DNA of 64,000 bases from Roseovarius sp. (GCF_030373445.1 NZ_JAUCYU010000009.1:1-64000), one strand, 5' to 3'. Shown: positions 38,463 through 48,379, counted from the stretch's first letter. Notes: generated by a model from the sequence alone, not told the origin. Translations and numbers: made by a program.

Positions 38463-39406
38463 GGCCGGCCTGCCATGTCGGTGAAGCCGGGCGTGCCGAG
38501 ATCCTCGGGGTGGGCCTCGAGGTGCTTGCGCTTGATCCCGTCGGACATGGTTCGAGAGCCGTCATGGCTCCAGCCCGGGGGCATCACGCAATACATCAGC
38601 CGGTCGCGCATGGTCAGGCCCGGCTGCGTGGCGTCGCGCCAGATCGCCACCCATTCGTGGAAGGCCACGCGCAGCGGGTTGAAGGTGCCGATATTGTGGA
38701 CGAGGCCGTAATCGACCTTTTCCTTCTCGTATTCGGGCACGAAGGTGCCGAACAGCTTGTCCCAGACGATGAAGACCCCGGCATAGTTGGCATCGAGGTA
38801 ACGCGGGTTGCGGCCGTGATGCACGCGGTGGTGGCTGGGCGTGTTCATCACCGCCTCGAACCAGCGGGGCATCCGCCCGATCGCCTCGGTATGGATCCAG
38901 AACTGGTAGATCAGGTTCAGCCCGCCGCAGAACAGCACCATCGCCGGGTGGAACCCCAGAAGGATCAGTGGCGCGCGCACGAGCATCATGAAGGTGAAGG
39001 TGCCCGTCCATGTCTGGCGCAGGGCGGTGGTGAGGTTGTAATGCTGGCTGGAATGGTGGTTCACGTGGCTGGCCCAGACCCAGCGGATGCGGTGGCCGAA
39101 GCGGTGGACCCAGTAATAGCGCAGGTCGTCGAGCACGAAGCACAGCAGCACCACCCAGATGCTGGTGCCGAGGTCGAGCGGCGTGATTTCCCACAGGACC
39201 ATGAAGAAGCCGTAGGCGACGAAGCCCAGCACGATGCCCGAGGCGACGTTACCCGCCCCCATCAGCAGCGAGGTCAGCGCGTCGCGCGTCTCGTACCGGC
39301 CACCGCGGCGCTTGATCATGATCCAGACCAGCTCGGCCAGGATGGCGGCGATGAAGAAGGGTACGGCGAAGTTCACCACGTCCGGATAGGTCAGGTCTTC
39401 GGTCAT
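38459..39406 (-). CDS. Sterol desaturase / fatty acid hydroxylase family protein
   Basis: The 315-residue product is a polytopic diiron membrane enzyme. The histidine clusters are HRFGH (101-105), HVNHHSSQHYN and TPSHHRVHHG. At least four membrane helices are seen. Family members hydroxylate or desaturate lipids such as fatty acids, hopanoids or ornithine lipids. The actual substrate cannot be told. It is overlapped by 4 bases at both ends in an operon. Confidence 0.92.
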   Translation of the reverse strand: MTEDLTYPDVVNFAVPFFIAAILAELVWIMIKRRGGRYETRDALTSLLMGAGNVASGIVLGFVAYGFFMVLWEITPLDLGTSIWVVLLCFVLDDLRYYWVHRFGHRIRWVWASHVNHHSSQHYNLTTALRQTWTGTFTFMMLVRAPLILLGFHPAMVLFCGGLNLIYQFWIHTEAIGRMPRWFEAVMNTPSHHRVHHGRNPRYLDANYAGVFIVWDKLFGTFVPEYEKEKVDYGLVHNIGTFNPLRVAFHEWVAIWRDATQPGLTMRDRLMYCVMPPGWSHDGSRTMSDGIKRKHLEAHPEDLGTPGFTDMAGRP

Positions 39407-39801
39407 GCGTTTTCCTTCCTCTCCATCAGGGTCGGCCAGAGTTCGGCCTCGTCATCCTCCAGCCGGAGCCGGATACGGGGGGCGGCGAAATCCGGCAGGT
39501 CGATGCGCAGCCCGTCCCCGGTGCGACGGATGTCGGCGCCGTTCAGGAAACGGGCGGTCGTGTCCATCCCCATCGGCCAGACCACCCCCGCGCCGTGCGC
39601 CGTCTCGATCAGCGCGGCGTGGCGGTCATGGCTCAGGATCACCCGCGTCGGCGGGGTGCCGGGATATTCCCGCAGCCACGCGCGCCGGGCGGCGTCCTCA
39701 TCCTCGAACCGGGCCAGTTCCGACCGCCCAAGCATATGCAGCAGGATCACGACCCCGGCAATGCCGATGACGACCATTGGCAGAAGTATCTGAAGCGGCA
39801 T
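39403..39801 (-). CDS. Membrane-anchored hypothetical protein
   Basis: The 132-residue product has one N-terminal membrane helix (LQILLPMVVIGIAGVVILLHML) followed by a soluble part of about 105 residues with WPMGMDTTARFLNGADIRR and a C-terminal acidic end. I know no family name. GGAGGACAC precedes the ATG. It is first in the operon with the desaturase-family, GNAT and EamA genes, each overlapping the next by 1 to 4 bases. Confidence 0.78.
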   Translation of the reverse strand: MPLQILLPMVVIGIAGVVILLHMLGRSELARFEDEDAARRAWLREYPGTPPTRVILSHDRHAALIETAHGAGVVWPMGMDTTARFLNGADIRRTGDGLRIDLPDFAAPRIRLRLEDDEAELWPTLMERKENA

Positions 39802-39870
39802 GTGTCCTCCCGGCCCCCTCGCACCCAAGTAAGCCAAATGCCGGGCGCGCTTGTCAAAGGGGGCGTGGCG

Positions 39871-40785
39871 TCACATCGGTTGCGAGGGGGGCACCGGCGG
39901 CGGCGATTTCTTCAGGCGCGCCTCGCGCCATGCCAGGAGCCCCGCGCCGCACAGGATGATCGCCGCGCCGGTCAGCGACACTGCGTCGGGGATGACGCCG
40001 AAGACAAGCGCGTCGTAGATCGATGCAAAGACCAGCGCGGCATAGAAGAAGGGCGCTACGAAGCTGGCATCGGCCCGCGCCATGGCGTTGACGAAACAGG
40101 CCTGCGCCGCGGCCATCAGCACCCCGATCGCGGCCAGCGCCAGCCACTGCCGTGGCTCGGGCCATTGCCAGACGAAGGCGGCCGCGGCGGCCGAGATCAG
40201 CAGGCCGATGACATTGTTGATCAGCAGGATCTGCACCGGCCCCTCGTGCCGGGAGAGCCGCTTGATCAGGATTATCTCGGAGCCCAGCAACATCGCCGCC
40301 CCCAGTGCGAGCAATGCCCCCAGTTCCACCACCCCGCCGCCCGGCCGGGTCAGGATGGCGGCGCCCAGAAGCGCGATCGCTGCCGCGCTCCAGCGGATGC
40401 GGCCCACGGTTTCGCCCAGCAGCGGAATGGCCAGCATCATCGCGAAGACCGGGTTGAGGAAGCTGATCGCGGTAGCGTCGCTCAGCGGGATGAAGGCGGC
40501 CGCCGCGAACATCAGCGTCACCCCGCCCCAGCCGAGGCCCGAGCGCACGGTATGCAGCTTCAGGTCGGGCCGGGTGAAGCGCGGGCGCATCACCGCCGTG
40601 ACCGCGCCGATGGCGAGGAAGGCGAACAGGAACCGCCCGTTGGAGACCTGCAGCGCGTGCATCTCGAGCCCCAGCGCGCCGGTGCCGAGCGCCTTGGCAA
40701 GAAGCGTGGTGGCCGCGGCGAACGCGGCCGCGCAGAGGGTCAGCAGGGCGGCAAGCGCCGGGTTCTGGTCGCGCGGGGTGAACAT
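39871..40785 (-). CDS. EamA/DMT family transporter
   Basis: The 304-residue product has ten predicted membrane helices in two EamA repeats, with IPLSDATAISFLNPVFAMMLAIPLLGE and ADASFVAPFFYAALVFASIYDALVFG. Substrate unknown. The ATG at 40785 is chosen at the start of the family N-terminus; the upstream frame is not hydrophobic. It is a separate transcript, 69 bases before the operon that begins at 39801. Confidence 0.88.
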   Translation of the reverse strand: MFTPRDQNPALAALLTLCAAAFAAATTLLAKALGTGALGLEMHALQVSNGRFLFAFLAIGAVTAVMRPRFTRPDLKLHTVRSGLGWGGVTLMFAAAAFIPLSDATAISFLNPVFAMMLAIPLLGETVGRIRWSAAAIALLGAAILTRPGGGVVELGALLALGAAMLLGSEIILIKRLSRHEGPVQILLINNVIGLLISAAAAAFVWQWPEPRQWLALAAIGVLMAAAQACFVNAMARADASFVAPFFYAALVFASIYDALVFGVIPDAVSLTGAAIILCGAGLLAWREARLKKSPPPVPPSQPM

Positions 40786-40998
40786 GGGCGGGGCTTCGCG
40801 CGAAATGCCGGAAGGGTCCAGAGGCGAAATTGTGCGCGGTACAAGTTTTCGCTTTCCCTTGCGGCAGTCGGGCGGTATGACCGCGGCCATGATCGCACGC
40901 CCCGCATACGCTGCCACCCGACGCCGACGCACCCGCGCCTGACGTCCGCCCGCGTTCGATCCCCGGCGCCCGACAATCGCGCCATTCCCACATCGCAT

Positions 40999-41026
40999 TT
41001 GACTCATGGGCCCGCCTGAGCAATCA
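40999..41026 (+). promoter_or_regulatory. Probable promoter of argD
   Basis: TTGACT (40999-41004) and CAATCA (41021-41026) are 16 bases apart; the argD ATG is 28 bases further on. The 200 bases before this are GC-rich and show no gene on either strand. Confidence 0.4.
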
Positions 41027-41054
41027 AAGGGCCTCCATATCAGAGGATATCGCC

Positions 41055-42248
41055 ATGATCCCGTCCGTTCTGCCGACCTACAACCGCGCGCCGCTCTCCT
41101 TCGCGAAGGGCGAGGGCAGCTGGCTGATCGAGGATAACGGGCGCCGATTCCTCGACCTCGGTTCCGGCATCGCGGTGAACGCGCTGGGCCATGCGCACCC
41201 CGATCTTGTGGCCGCGTTGACCGAGCAGGCGGGCAAGCTGTGGCATACCTCGAACCTCTACCAGATCCCGCAGCAGCAGGCGCTGGCCGACAAGCTGGTG
41301 GCCGCTACCTTCGCCGATACCGTCTTCTTCACCAATTCCGGCACCGAAAGCTGTGAGCTGGCGGTCAAGATGGCGCGCAAGTATTTCTACGAGAAGGGCC
41401 AACCCGAGAAGGTCGAGATCATCGGCTTCGAGGGCTCGTTCCACGGCCGCTCCTCTGCCGGTATCGCCGCCGCCGGGTCCGAGAAGATGACCAAGGGCTT
41501 CGGCCCCCTGCTGCCGGGGTTCCGTCACGTGGCGTGGGACGACCCGGAGGCACTTAAGGCCGCGATCACCGACGAGACCGCCGCAATCCTGATCGAGCCG
41601 GTGCAGGGCGAGGGCGGCATCCGCCCGCTCTCCGACCAGGCGCTGCGTGACCTGCGGGCGCTGTGCGACGAGCACGGGTTGTTGCTGATCCTCGACGAGG
41701 TGCAGTGCGGCATGGGCCGGACGGGCAAGCTTTTCGCCCATGAATGGGCCGGCATCAGGCCGGATATCATGATGGTCGCCAAGGGCATCGGCGGGGGCTT
41801 CCCGCTGGGCGCCGTGCTGGCCACCGAGGAGGCCGCCTCGGGCATGACCGCGGGTACCCATGGCTCGACCTATGGCGGCAACCCGCTGGGCTGTGCCGTG
41901 GGCAACGCGGTGATGGATCACGTGGCCGACCCGGCCTTCCTCGACGAGGTGAACCGCAAGGCGGGGCTTCTGCGCCAGAAGCTCGAAGGGCTTGTCGGAA
42001 GTCACCCGGAGGTGTTCGAGGAGGTGCGCGGATCGGGCCTGATGCTGGGGCTGAAGTGCAAGGCGCTGAATGCCGACGTGGTCAAGGCCGGCTATGACGC
42101 GGAGGTCATCACCGTGCCGGCCGCCGACAACGTCATCCGCCTTTTGCCGCCGCTCAACATATCCGAGGACGAGATCGCCGAGGCCGTCAACCGGCTGGAT
42201 GCCGCTGCCACCGGGATCGAGCTCACCGTGGCCAAGCAGACCGCCTGA
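41055..42248 (+). CDS. argD: Acetylornithine transaminase
   Basis: The 397-residue product is a class III PLP aminotransferase: [58 protein letters not shown] and [10 protein letters not shown] with Lys243 bound to PLP. It makes N-acetylornithine in arginine synthesis and may double as succinyldiaminopimelate transaminase. The next gene is argF. Confidence 0.95.
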   Translation: MIPSVLPTYNRAPLSFAKGEGSWLIEDNGRRFLDLGSGIAVNALGHAHPDLVAALTEQAGKLWHTSNLYQIPQQQALADKLVAATFADTVFFTNSGTESCELAVKMARKYFYEKGQPEKVEIIGFEGSFHGRSSAGIAAAGSEKMTKGFGPLLPGFRHVAWDDPEALKAAITDETAAILIEPVQGEGGIRPLSDQALRDLRALCDEHGLLLILDEVQCGMGRTGKLFAHEWAGIRPDIMMVAKGIGGGFPLGAVLATEEAASGMTAGTHGSTYGGNPLGCAVGNAVMDHVADPAFLDEVNRKAGLLRQKLEGLVGSHPEVFEEVRGSGLMLGLKCKALNADVVKAGYDAEVITVPAADNVIRLLPPLNISEDEIAEAVNRLDAAATGIELTVAKQTA

Positions 42249-42255
42249 CTTTCAC

Positions 42256-42296
42256 TTTTCCAGAAATACTCCGGGGGTCCGGGGGCTGGCCCCCGG
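42256..42296 (-). repeat. Dispersed element variant plus hairpin, copy 4
   Basis: On the minus strand it reads hairpin CCGGGGG-(4)-CCCCCGG (42296-42279), then ACCCCCGGAGTATTTCTGG and AAAAG. The order hairpin - CCCCGG - AGTATTT matches the copies at 2434 and 62870; the 3' half is diverged. It lies between argD and argF and may reduce read-through. Confidence 0.65.
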
Positions 42297-42323
42297 TTCT
42301 GCCATTAGACAAGAGAAACCGCC

Positions 42324-43250
42324 ATGAACGATTTCCTCGATATCCACAAAACCGACTCCGCCGACCTTCGGCAGATCCTCGACCAGGCGAGCGCCATGAA
42401 GACCGCCCGCGCCGGTCGGCTTCGGGGCGCGCCCGATGACGACCAGCCGCTCAAGGACCGGATGGTTGCCCTCATCTTCGAGAAACCCTCGACCCGGACG
42501 CGCGTCAGCTTCGACGTGGGCGTGCGCCAGATGGGCGGGCAGACCATGCTGCTGTCGGGCGCCGAGATGCAGCTGGGCCATGGCGAGACCATCGCCGACA
42601 CCGCCCGCGTGCTCAGCCGCTACGTCGACCTGATCATGATCCGGACCTTCGACGAATCCGTGCTGATGGAGATGGCGGAATATGCCGACGTGCCGGTGAT
42701 CAACGGGCTGACCGACCGCACCCACCCCTGCCAGATCATGGCCGACGTGCTGACCTTCGAAGAGCATCGCGGGCCGATCGACGGCAAGAAGGTGGTGTGG
42801 TCGGGCGACGGCAACAACGTCTGCGCCTCCTTCCTGCATGCCGCCGCGCAGTTCGGTTTCGACCTGACCTTCACCGGCCCCGCCCAGCTTGACCCCGAGG
42901 ACGAGTTCGTGGGCCTGGCCCGCAAGGCAGGCCGCAAGATCACCATCGAGCGCGACCCCTACAAGGCGGTCGAGGGTGCCGACCTGATCGTTGCCGATAC
43001 CTGGGTGTCGATGCATGACAGCCAGTCCACCAAGGAGCGGCGCCACAACATGCTGCGGCCCTACCAGGTGAACGAGGACCTGATGGCACATGCCAAGCCA
43101 GATGCCCTCTTCATGCATTGCCTTCCCGCCCACCGCGAGGAGGAGGTGACCAGCGCGGTCATGGACGGGCCGCAATCGGTGATCTGGGACGAGGCCGAGA
43201 ACCGGCTACATGCGCAGAAGGCGATCATGCGGTGGTGCCTGGGCGTGTGA
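42324..43250 (+). CDS. argF: Ornithine carbamoyltransferase
   Basis: The 308-residue product has the carbamoyl phosphate site KPSTRTR (56-60), [10 protein letters not shown] and the ornithine site [10 protein letters not shown]. It makes citrulline from ornithine. AGAGAAACCGCC precedes the ATG. The stop overlaps the GTG of the next EamA gene by 4 bases. Confidence 0.97.
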   Translation: MNDFLDIHKTDSADLRQILDQASAMKTARAGRLRGAPDDDQPLKDRMVALIFEKPSTRTRVSFDVGVRQMGGQTMLLSGAEMQLGHGETIADTARVLSRYVDLIMIRTFDESVLMEMAEYADVPVINGLTDRTHPCQIMADVLTFEEHRGPIDGKKVVWSGDGNNVCASFLHAAAQFGFDLTFTGPAQLDPEDEFVGLARKAGRKITIERDPYKAVEGADLIVADTWVSMHDSQSTKERRHNMLRPYQVNEDLMAHAKPDALFMHCLPAHREEEVTSAVMDGPQSVIWDEAENRLHAQKAIMRWCLGV

Positions 43251-44149
43251 ACGACGACGCCGCCACCGGGCCCGGCCGCCTTCTGGCGGCGGGGCTGCTC
43301 ATCCTGATGGGAATGATGTGGGGGCTGCAATTCGCCATGCTGAAGCTCACCTCGCAGGGTGGGTATTCGGAAATTTCCGTGGTGATGATCGCGCTGGTGC
43401 TCTTGTCGGTGGCCTTCCTCGCCATCTCGCATGTCCGGGGCGAGCATATCCGCAGCCTGCGGGGCGTGGTGCCCTTCCTGCTGATCACCTCCGTGCTGGG
43501 CTATGTCATTCCGCTTTTCGCCGCGCTCACCGCGGCGGGCGAGATCAGCACCGGCCTGCTCAGCCTGACCGGCTGTACCTCTCCGGTCGTCGCCGTCATC
43601 GTCGCGCTTCTGATGCGGACCGAGCGGGTCTCGCCCCGGCGCGTCGCGGCGGTGGCGCTGGGTGTAATGTCGGTGGCCGTGATCCTCGTGCCGCAGGTCG
43701 ATGCGCCGGGCTTCGGGATGGCGCCGTGGATATTGCTGGCGCTGGTCGTGCCCGTCTCCTACGGGGTCGAGTCCGTTTATATTTCGCGCCACTGGCACGA
43801 GGGCATGACCGCCATGCAGGCGGTTACGGGCGAGACCATCACCGCCGCCGTGCTGGTCCTGCCGCTGTTCCTTGCCTTCTCGGGCGGTACGCTGCCGCTC
43901 TCCGGCGGCTGGACGCTGGCCGAAACTGCCATCGTCGTCTTCGTGGGCGCGGGCGTGGTGGAAAGCCTGATCTATTTCTACCTGATCCGGCACACCGGCG
44001 GGGTCTTCGTGAATTTCGGCACCTTCGTATCGCTCTTCGCCGGCATCGGCTGGGGCATCGTGCTGTTCGGGGAAAGCCATTCCGCGATGGTCTGGGGGGC
44101 GGTGCTGTTGCTCGTGGGCTCGCTTTACCTCGTCAGCCGCGAGGGGTGA
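43247..44149 (+). CDS. EamA/DMT family transporter
   Basis: The 300-residue product has ten predicted helices in two EamA repeats ([62 protein letters not shown]). The GTG at 43247 sits in a GTGA overlap with the argF stop. Coupling to argF makes arginine- or ornithine-related export worth considering, though substrate cannot be read from sequence. Confidence 0.88.
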   Translation: MNDDAATGPGRLLAAGLLILMGMMWGLQFAMLKLTSQGGYSEISVVMIALVLLSVAFLAISHVRGEHIRSLRGVVPFLLITSVLGYVIPLFAALTAAGEISTGLLSLTGCTSPVVAVIVALLMRTERVSPRRVAAVALGVMSVAVILVPQVDAPGFGMAPWILLALVVPVSYGVESVYISRHWHEGMTAMQAVTGETITAAVLVLPLFLAFSGGTLPLSGGWTLAETAIVVFVGAGVVESLIYFYLIRHTGGVFVNFGTFVSLFAGIGWGIVLFGESHSAMVWGAVLLLVGSLYLVSREG

Positions 44150-44163
44150 TCTGGCCGATCGGC

Positions 44164-44191
44164 TTGCACGTGGCCGCGTATGCAATAGGCT
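44164..44191 (+). promoter_or_regulatory. Possible promoter of gnd
   Basis: TTGCAC (44164-44169) and TAGGCT (44186-44191) are 16 bases apart, just after the EamA gene stop and 32 bases before the gnd ATG. Confidence 0.45.
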
Positions 44192-44222
44192 GACCTTGGC
44201 GGAGCGGGGAAAAGGCGCAGTC

Positions 44223-45623
44223 ATGGCCAAGGCACAGATCGGCGTTTACGGGCTCGGCACGATGGGCAGCGCGCTGGCGCTGAACATGGCCGAGAAAGGG
44301 GTGGCGGTGGCCGTCACCAACCGCGAGATCGACTGGATTTCCGCCTTCATGGCCGAGGCGGGGGCGCTGGCCGAACGCCTGCACCCGCACGACACGCTCG
44401 AGGATTTCGTCTCCGGCCTCGCAACCCCCCGGGTGATCCTGTTCATGATTCCGTCGGGCGCGCCGATGGACGCGATGATCGAGGCGGTCGCGCCGCTGCT
44501 CTCGCCCGGCGACACGATCATCGACGGCGGCAATGCCGATTTCCACCTGACCCGCCGCCGCTCGGCCGCCCTTGCGGAACAGGACATCCATTTCGTCGGC
44601 ATGGGCGTTTCGGGCGGCGAGCAGGGCGCCCGGCACGGGCCGTCGATGATGGTGGGCGGCACCGAGCATAGCTGGCAGCAGCTCAAGCCCATCCTGCGCG
44701 CCATCGCCGCGCAGCACGAGGGCGAGCCCTGCGTCGCCCACCTCGGCCCCGACGGGGCGGGGCATTTCGTCAAGACGGTGCATAACGGCATCGAGTATGC
44801 CGACATGCAGATGATCGCCGAGATCTACAGCCTTCTGCGCAACGGCGCCGCCTGGGCGCCCGCCGAGATCGGCCAACTTTTCGCCGAGTGGAACAAGGGC
44901 CCGCTGCGCTCCTACCTTGTCGAGATCACCGCCGACATCCTGCAATACCATGACCCCGAGACCGGCCACCCGATGGTCGACGTGATCAAGGACGCGGCCG
45001 GGCAGAAGGGCACCGGGCGCTGGACGGTGATCGAGGCGCAGATGATGGGGCAGGCCGCCAGCATGATCGAGGCCGCCGTGGGGGCGCGGGCGTGGTCCTC
45101 GGAGAAGGAGACGCGCCAGACCGCGCAGGAGAAGCTGGGCGGCGCACGGGGCGGGCTGGAGCTGGATGGCGCCACGCTGGCCGAGGCGATGATGGCGGCG
45201 CGCGTCCTGGGCTATGCGCAGGGGTTCCGAATCCTTGCCGCCGCATCGGCGGAGTATGACTGGCAGCTCGATTTTGCCCGGATCGCCGAGATCTGGCGGG
45301 CGGGCTGCATCATCCGCTCGGCCCTGCTCGACGATATCGCCACGGCCTTCCGGGGAGATCTGCCGCATGGCGAGCTGATCCTCGCGCCGGCCTTCACCGA
45401 AACCCTCGGCCGCACTTTGCCGGCGCTGCGCGCGGTGGTGGGCGCGGCGGTGGCGCAGGGCCACGCGGTGCCCGTGCTGTCGGCCGCGCTGCAATGGGCC
45501 GACACGATGCGGCAGGGTTTCGGCACCGCCAACATCATCCAGGCACAGCGCGACTATTTCGGCCATCACGGGTTCGAGCGGTTGGGGCAGGCGGGCCAGC
45601 ACCACGGACCGTGGTGGGATTAG
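44223..45623 (+). CDS. gnd: 6-phosphogluconate dehydrogenase (decarboxylating)
   Basis: The 466-residue product has the NADP site IGVYGLGTMGSALALNMAE, the substrate-binding GMGVSGGEQGARHGPSMM and the catalytic HFVKTVHNGIEYADMQ. It converts 6-phosphogluconate to ribulose 5-phosphate, CO2 and NADPH. The length is that of the long dimeric type. The ATG at 44223 is preferred because the Rossmann strand begins four residues later. Confidence 0.95.
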   Translation: MAKAQIGVYGLGTMGSALALNMAEKGVAVAVTNREIDWISAFMAEAGALAERLHPHDTLEDFVSGLATPRVILFMIPSGAPMDAMIEAVAPLLSPGDTIIDGGNADFHLTRRRSAALAEQDIHFVGMGVSGGEQGARHGPSMMVGGTEHSWQQLKPILRAIAAQHEGEPCVAHLGPDGAGHFVKTVHNGIEYADMQMIAEIYSLLRNGAAWAPAEIGQLFAEWNKGPLRSYLVEITADILQYHDPETGHPMVDVIKDAAGQKGTGRWTVIEAQMMGQAASMIEAAVGARAWSSEKETRQTAQEKLGGARGGLELDGATLAEAMMAARVLGYAQGFRILAAASAEYDWQLDFARIAEIWRAGCIIRSALLDDIATAFRGDLPHGELILAPAFTETLGRTLPALRAVVGAAVAQGHAVPVLSAALQWADTMRQGFGTANIIQAQRDYFGHHGFERLGQAGQHHGPWWD

Positions 45624-45630
45624 GGCGGCC

Positions 45631-46263
45631 TCAGTTGTCCGGCGCGCCGGGGGTGCGGCGGGTGCCTTCCATCGGCGTGTTCATCCACCGGTAAAGCAGC
45701 GCCTCGTAGGCGGTGAGCCGCTTGATGGCGGTGGCCTTGTCCTCGGTCTCGTCCTCGAGCCGGTAAAGCACGGTGGCCCCGGCGGGCACCGCCTCTCCCT
45801 TCAGCGTGGCAAGGGTGCGGCCGACGATCTCGGCCTCGTAGCCGAGATTGGTGAGCCGCGCCTGCGGGGTGCGCTTGTTTTCGAGCGAGTCGAGCAGGTT
45901 GACGGTGCGCTGGCGCAAAAGAAGCAGCATCCGGAACAAGTGCACCGACATCTCCTGGCTGAACCCGTCGGCGACGACCTCTCCCCCCGCCTGGTTCAGC
46001 CTGATGGCGTTCCGGAGCGCCCGGTCGGTGACCACCTTCAGGTAGGGCCGGTTGTAGACCACGTAGCGCTGCGAGGGCTTGCGGGGGCGGCCATCGGGCT
46101 GGACGGTGACGGCGGGGGCAGTGATCCTGGCGGAGGCGGGCGGGCTGCGGGTCGTGCTCTCGGGTTTCGGGCTGGCCGGGGCCGGGGCGGCAAGCCCGAG
46201 CGACAGGGCGGCGGACAACAGAAGCAACACACGGTCCTTCGAAGCAGCGTTCGTCATCGTCAT
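45631..46263 (-). CDS. Secreted hypothetical protein
   Basis: The product is about 210 residues and begins with a signal peptide (SKDRVLLLLSAALSLGLAAPAPA). A Ser/Thr/Pro-rich stretch follows, then a helical part (NAIRLNQAGGEVVADGFSQEM, LFRMLLLLRQRTVNLLDSLEN). I recognise no family. Either ATG 46263 or 46257 can start it. It converges with gnd 7 bases away. Confidence 0.65.
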   Translation of the reverse strand: MTMTNAASKDRVLLLLSAALSLGLAAPAPASPKPESTTRSPPASARITAPAVTVQPDGRPRKPSQRYVVYNRPYLKVVTDRALRNAIRLNQAGGEVVADGFSQEMSVHLFRMLLLLRQRTVNLLDSLENKRTPQARLTNLGYEAEIVGRTLATLKGEAVPAGATVLYRLEDETEDKATAIKRLTAYEALLYRWMNTPMEGTRRTPGAPDN

Positions 46264-46339
46264 CGAAGTTCCATGCCCCCACCGGGACCACGCTACAATC
46301 CGCACCGCATCCGGTCAAACGGAGACGGACGTGGACCGC

Positions 46340-47821
46340 TCAGACGAGGACCGAGTTCAGCAACAGGAAGATCGCCGCCGACATCGCCGCCGCCGCCGGC
46401 ACGGTGATGACCCATGCGGCGATGATGGTCATGAAGTGGCTGCGCCGGACCAGCTTGCGCCGGCGGCGCTCCTCGGGCGGCAGGCGGCGGGCGGGGCCGG
46501 CGCCCGCGTTCGAGCTGCGGCGGCGGCGCTCCATGTACCATTCGCGGAAGAAGCCAACGCCGAACACCCCGCCCACGGCAATATGGGTGGAGCTGACAGG
46601 CAGGCCCAGCCAGCTTGCCACGATCACGGTGATGGCGGCCGACAGCGCCACGCAATAGGCCCGCATCGGGTTCAGCTTGGTGATCTGGCTGCCCACCATC
46701 CGGATCAGCTTGGGCCCGAACAGGAACAGGCCGAAGGAAATGCCCAGCGCTCCGATCACCATGACCCAGAGCGGGATGGCCACCTGCCCGGCGGCGGCGC
46801 CGAACTCCGAGGCGTGGACGATGGCGGCGAGCGGGCCCACCGCGTTGGCCACGTCATTTGCCCCGTGGGCAAAGGACAGAAGCGCCGCCGACACGATCAG
46901 CGGCAGCGCGAACAGCGTCTTGAGCGAGCGGTTCCGGTTCTCCAGCCCGCGCGACTGGCGCCGGACCAGAGGCACGGTGAGGCCCCAGCAGACCAGCCCG
47001 CCTATCAGCCCGATCAGCAGGGCGGTGCCCATGTCGATATGGATGACCCGTTTCAGCCCCTTCAGCGCCAGGTAGGCGGCAAAGGTACCGGCCATCACGC
47101 CCACCAGGATCGGCACCCAGAATCGCGCGGCGGCCAGCTTGTCCTCGCGGTAGATGATGCGGCTCTTGATCAGGGCGAGGAAGGCGGCGGCGAAGACCCC
47201 GCCCAGCACGGGAGAGATCACCCAGCTTGCGGCGATCGCGCTCATCGTGGGCCAGGAGACCGCGCCGAACCCCGCCGCGGCGATCCCTGCGCCCATCACC
47301 CCGCCGACGACCGAATGGGTGGTCGAGACCGGCGCGCCCACCTTGGTGGCCAGGTTGACCCAGAGCGCGGCCGAGACCAGCGCGGCCATCATCGCCCAGA
47401 TGAAACTTTGCGTTTCGGCCACGCTGGAGGGGTCGATTATGCCCTTGGAAATGGTCGAGACCACGTCGCCGCCCGCCAGGAGCGCGCCTGCTGTCTCGCA
47501 GACCGCGGCGATGACGATGGCCCCACCCATGGTCAGCGCGTTGGCGCCCACGGCGGGGCCCATGTTGTTGGCCACGTCGTTGGCGCCGATGTTCAATGCC
47601 ATGTAGGCCCCGAACACCGCCGCCGCGACCACGATCAGGTTGCCGGGCTGGGTGCCGAAGAACAGCGCCGCCGCAAGGCCGGCAACGACGATGAAGGCCA
47701 GGGCGATGCCCAGCGCCGTCAGCGGGCGGGCGACATAGGCCGTGGCATATTCGACCTGAGAGATGCGCCCGAGGTCCTTGTCGAGCGTCTTCCACTGGTT
47801 GGTGTCGGGCGAATTGCTCAC
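46340..47821 (-). CDS. pit: PiT family inorganic phosphate transporter
   Basis: The 493-residue product has about 12 membrane helices and both PiT signatures: MALNIGANDVANNMGPAVG and FAHGANDVANAVGPLAA. It is a low-affinity, proton-coupled phosphate (metal phosphate) importer. The start is GTG. A Pho-box-like repeat is 75 bases upstream; in Sinorhizobium the equivalent pit operon is repressed by PhoB. Read in the middle is a charged loop separating the halves. Confidence 0.93.
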   Translation of the reverse strand: MSNSPDTNQWKTLDKDLGRISQVEYATAYVARPLTALGIALAFIVVAGLAAALFFGTQPGNLIVVAAAVFGAYMALNIGANDVANNMGPAVGANALTMGGAIVIAAVCETAGALLAGGDVVSTISKGIIDPSSVAETQSFIWAMMAALVSAALWVNLATKVGAPVSTTHSVVGGVMGAGIAAAGFGAVSWPTMSAIAASWVISPVLGGVFAAAFLALIKSRIIYREDKLAAARFWVPILVGVMAGTFAAYLALKGLKRVIHIDMGTALLIGLIGGLVCWGLTVPLVRRQSRGLENRNRSLKTLFALPLIVSAALLSFAHGANDVANAVGPLAAIVHASEFGAAAGQVAIPLWVMVIGALGISFGLFLFGPKLIRMVGSQITKLNPMRAYCVALSAAITVIVASWLGLPVSSTHIAVGGVFGVGFFREWYMERRRRSSNAGAGPARRLPPEERRRRKLVRRSHFMTIIAAWVITVPAAAAMSAAIFLLLNSVLV

Positions 47822-47895
47822 TCGGCGGGCCTTCCGGGGTCATTCCTCTTCCGGGGCGCAGCGCTACCGGCACCGGCATGCCATTTCAACCGCCT

Positions 47896-47917
47896 CTGTC
47901 ACGAAACCGTCACAAAA
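47896..47917. promoter_or_regulatory. Pho-box-like 11-base direct repeat
   Basis: CTGTCACGAAA (47896-47906) is followed directly by CCGTCACAAAA (47907-47917). This matches the two-unit PhoB box CTGTCAT-A(A/T)A(A/T)-CTGTCAY in 9 of the 11 positions or better per unit. It lies in the 99-base gap between the NUDIX gene stop and the pit GTG, written on the strand opposite to pit. Confidence 0.55.
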
Positions 47918-47920
47918 GCT

Positions 47921-48379
47921 TTACAGTTGCAGCAAAAGCTCTTTCAGGCTGGGTTCGTCCACGCGGTTCGAGGCGGTCGCCGGGTCGAGCCAGAGCCGGG
48001 CACGCTCGCGCGATTCCGGGTAGGCGTCGTCAAGCTCTTCCACGTCGATGCGGTAGACCTGTACCTCGACCGGGGCGACATAGCCGTCGTCGAGCCGCTT
48101 CTCGTAGTGGTAGACCCCGACGGGCGCCTCGCTGACATTGGCCGTCTTGACGCCGGCCTCTTCCCACGCCTCCTCGCACGCGGCCTCGGCCGCGTTCTTG
48201 CCATCCATCAGCCAGCCCTTGGGCATGACCCAGCGACCGGTGTCCCGGCTGGTGATCATCAGCACCTCGGTGCCGTTCTCGCCCGCCCGGCAGCACAGGG
48301 CGGCAACCTGAAGCTCCGGCGGTCGGCGGAAGAGGGGCTGGACCATCTCGGTCCAGGCTTTTTTCAATCCATCGTTCAT
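47921..48379 (-). CDS. NUDIX hydrolase, diphosphoinositol polyphosphate phosphohydrolase-like
   Basis: The 152-residue product has a Nudix box from GWLMDGKNAAEAACE to EAWEEAGV. WVMPKGW before it is typical of the DIPP/MutT-like subgroup. Substrates may include dinucleoside polyphosphates or inositol pyrophosphates. It lies directly upstream of pit on the same strand, which may link it to phosphate metabolism. The ATG is at 48379; a TTG seven codons earlier is less likely. Confidence 0.88.
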   Translation of the reverse strand: MNDGLKKAWTEMVQPLFRRPPELQVAALCCRAGENGTEVLMITSRDTGRWVMPKGWLMDGKNAAEAACEEAWEEAGVKTANVSEAPVGVYHYEKRLDDGYVAPVEVQVYRIDVEELDDAYPESRERARLWLDPATASNRVDEPSLKELLLQL

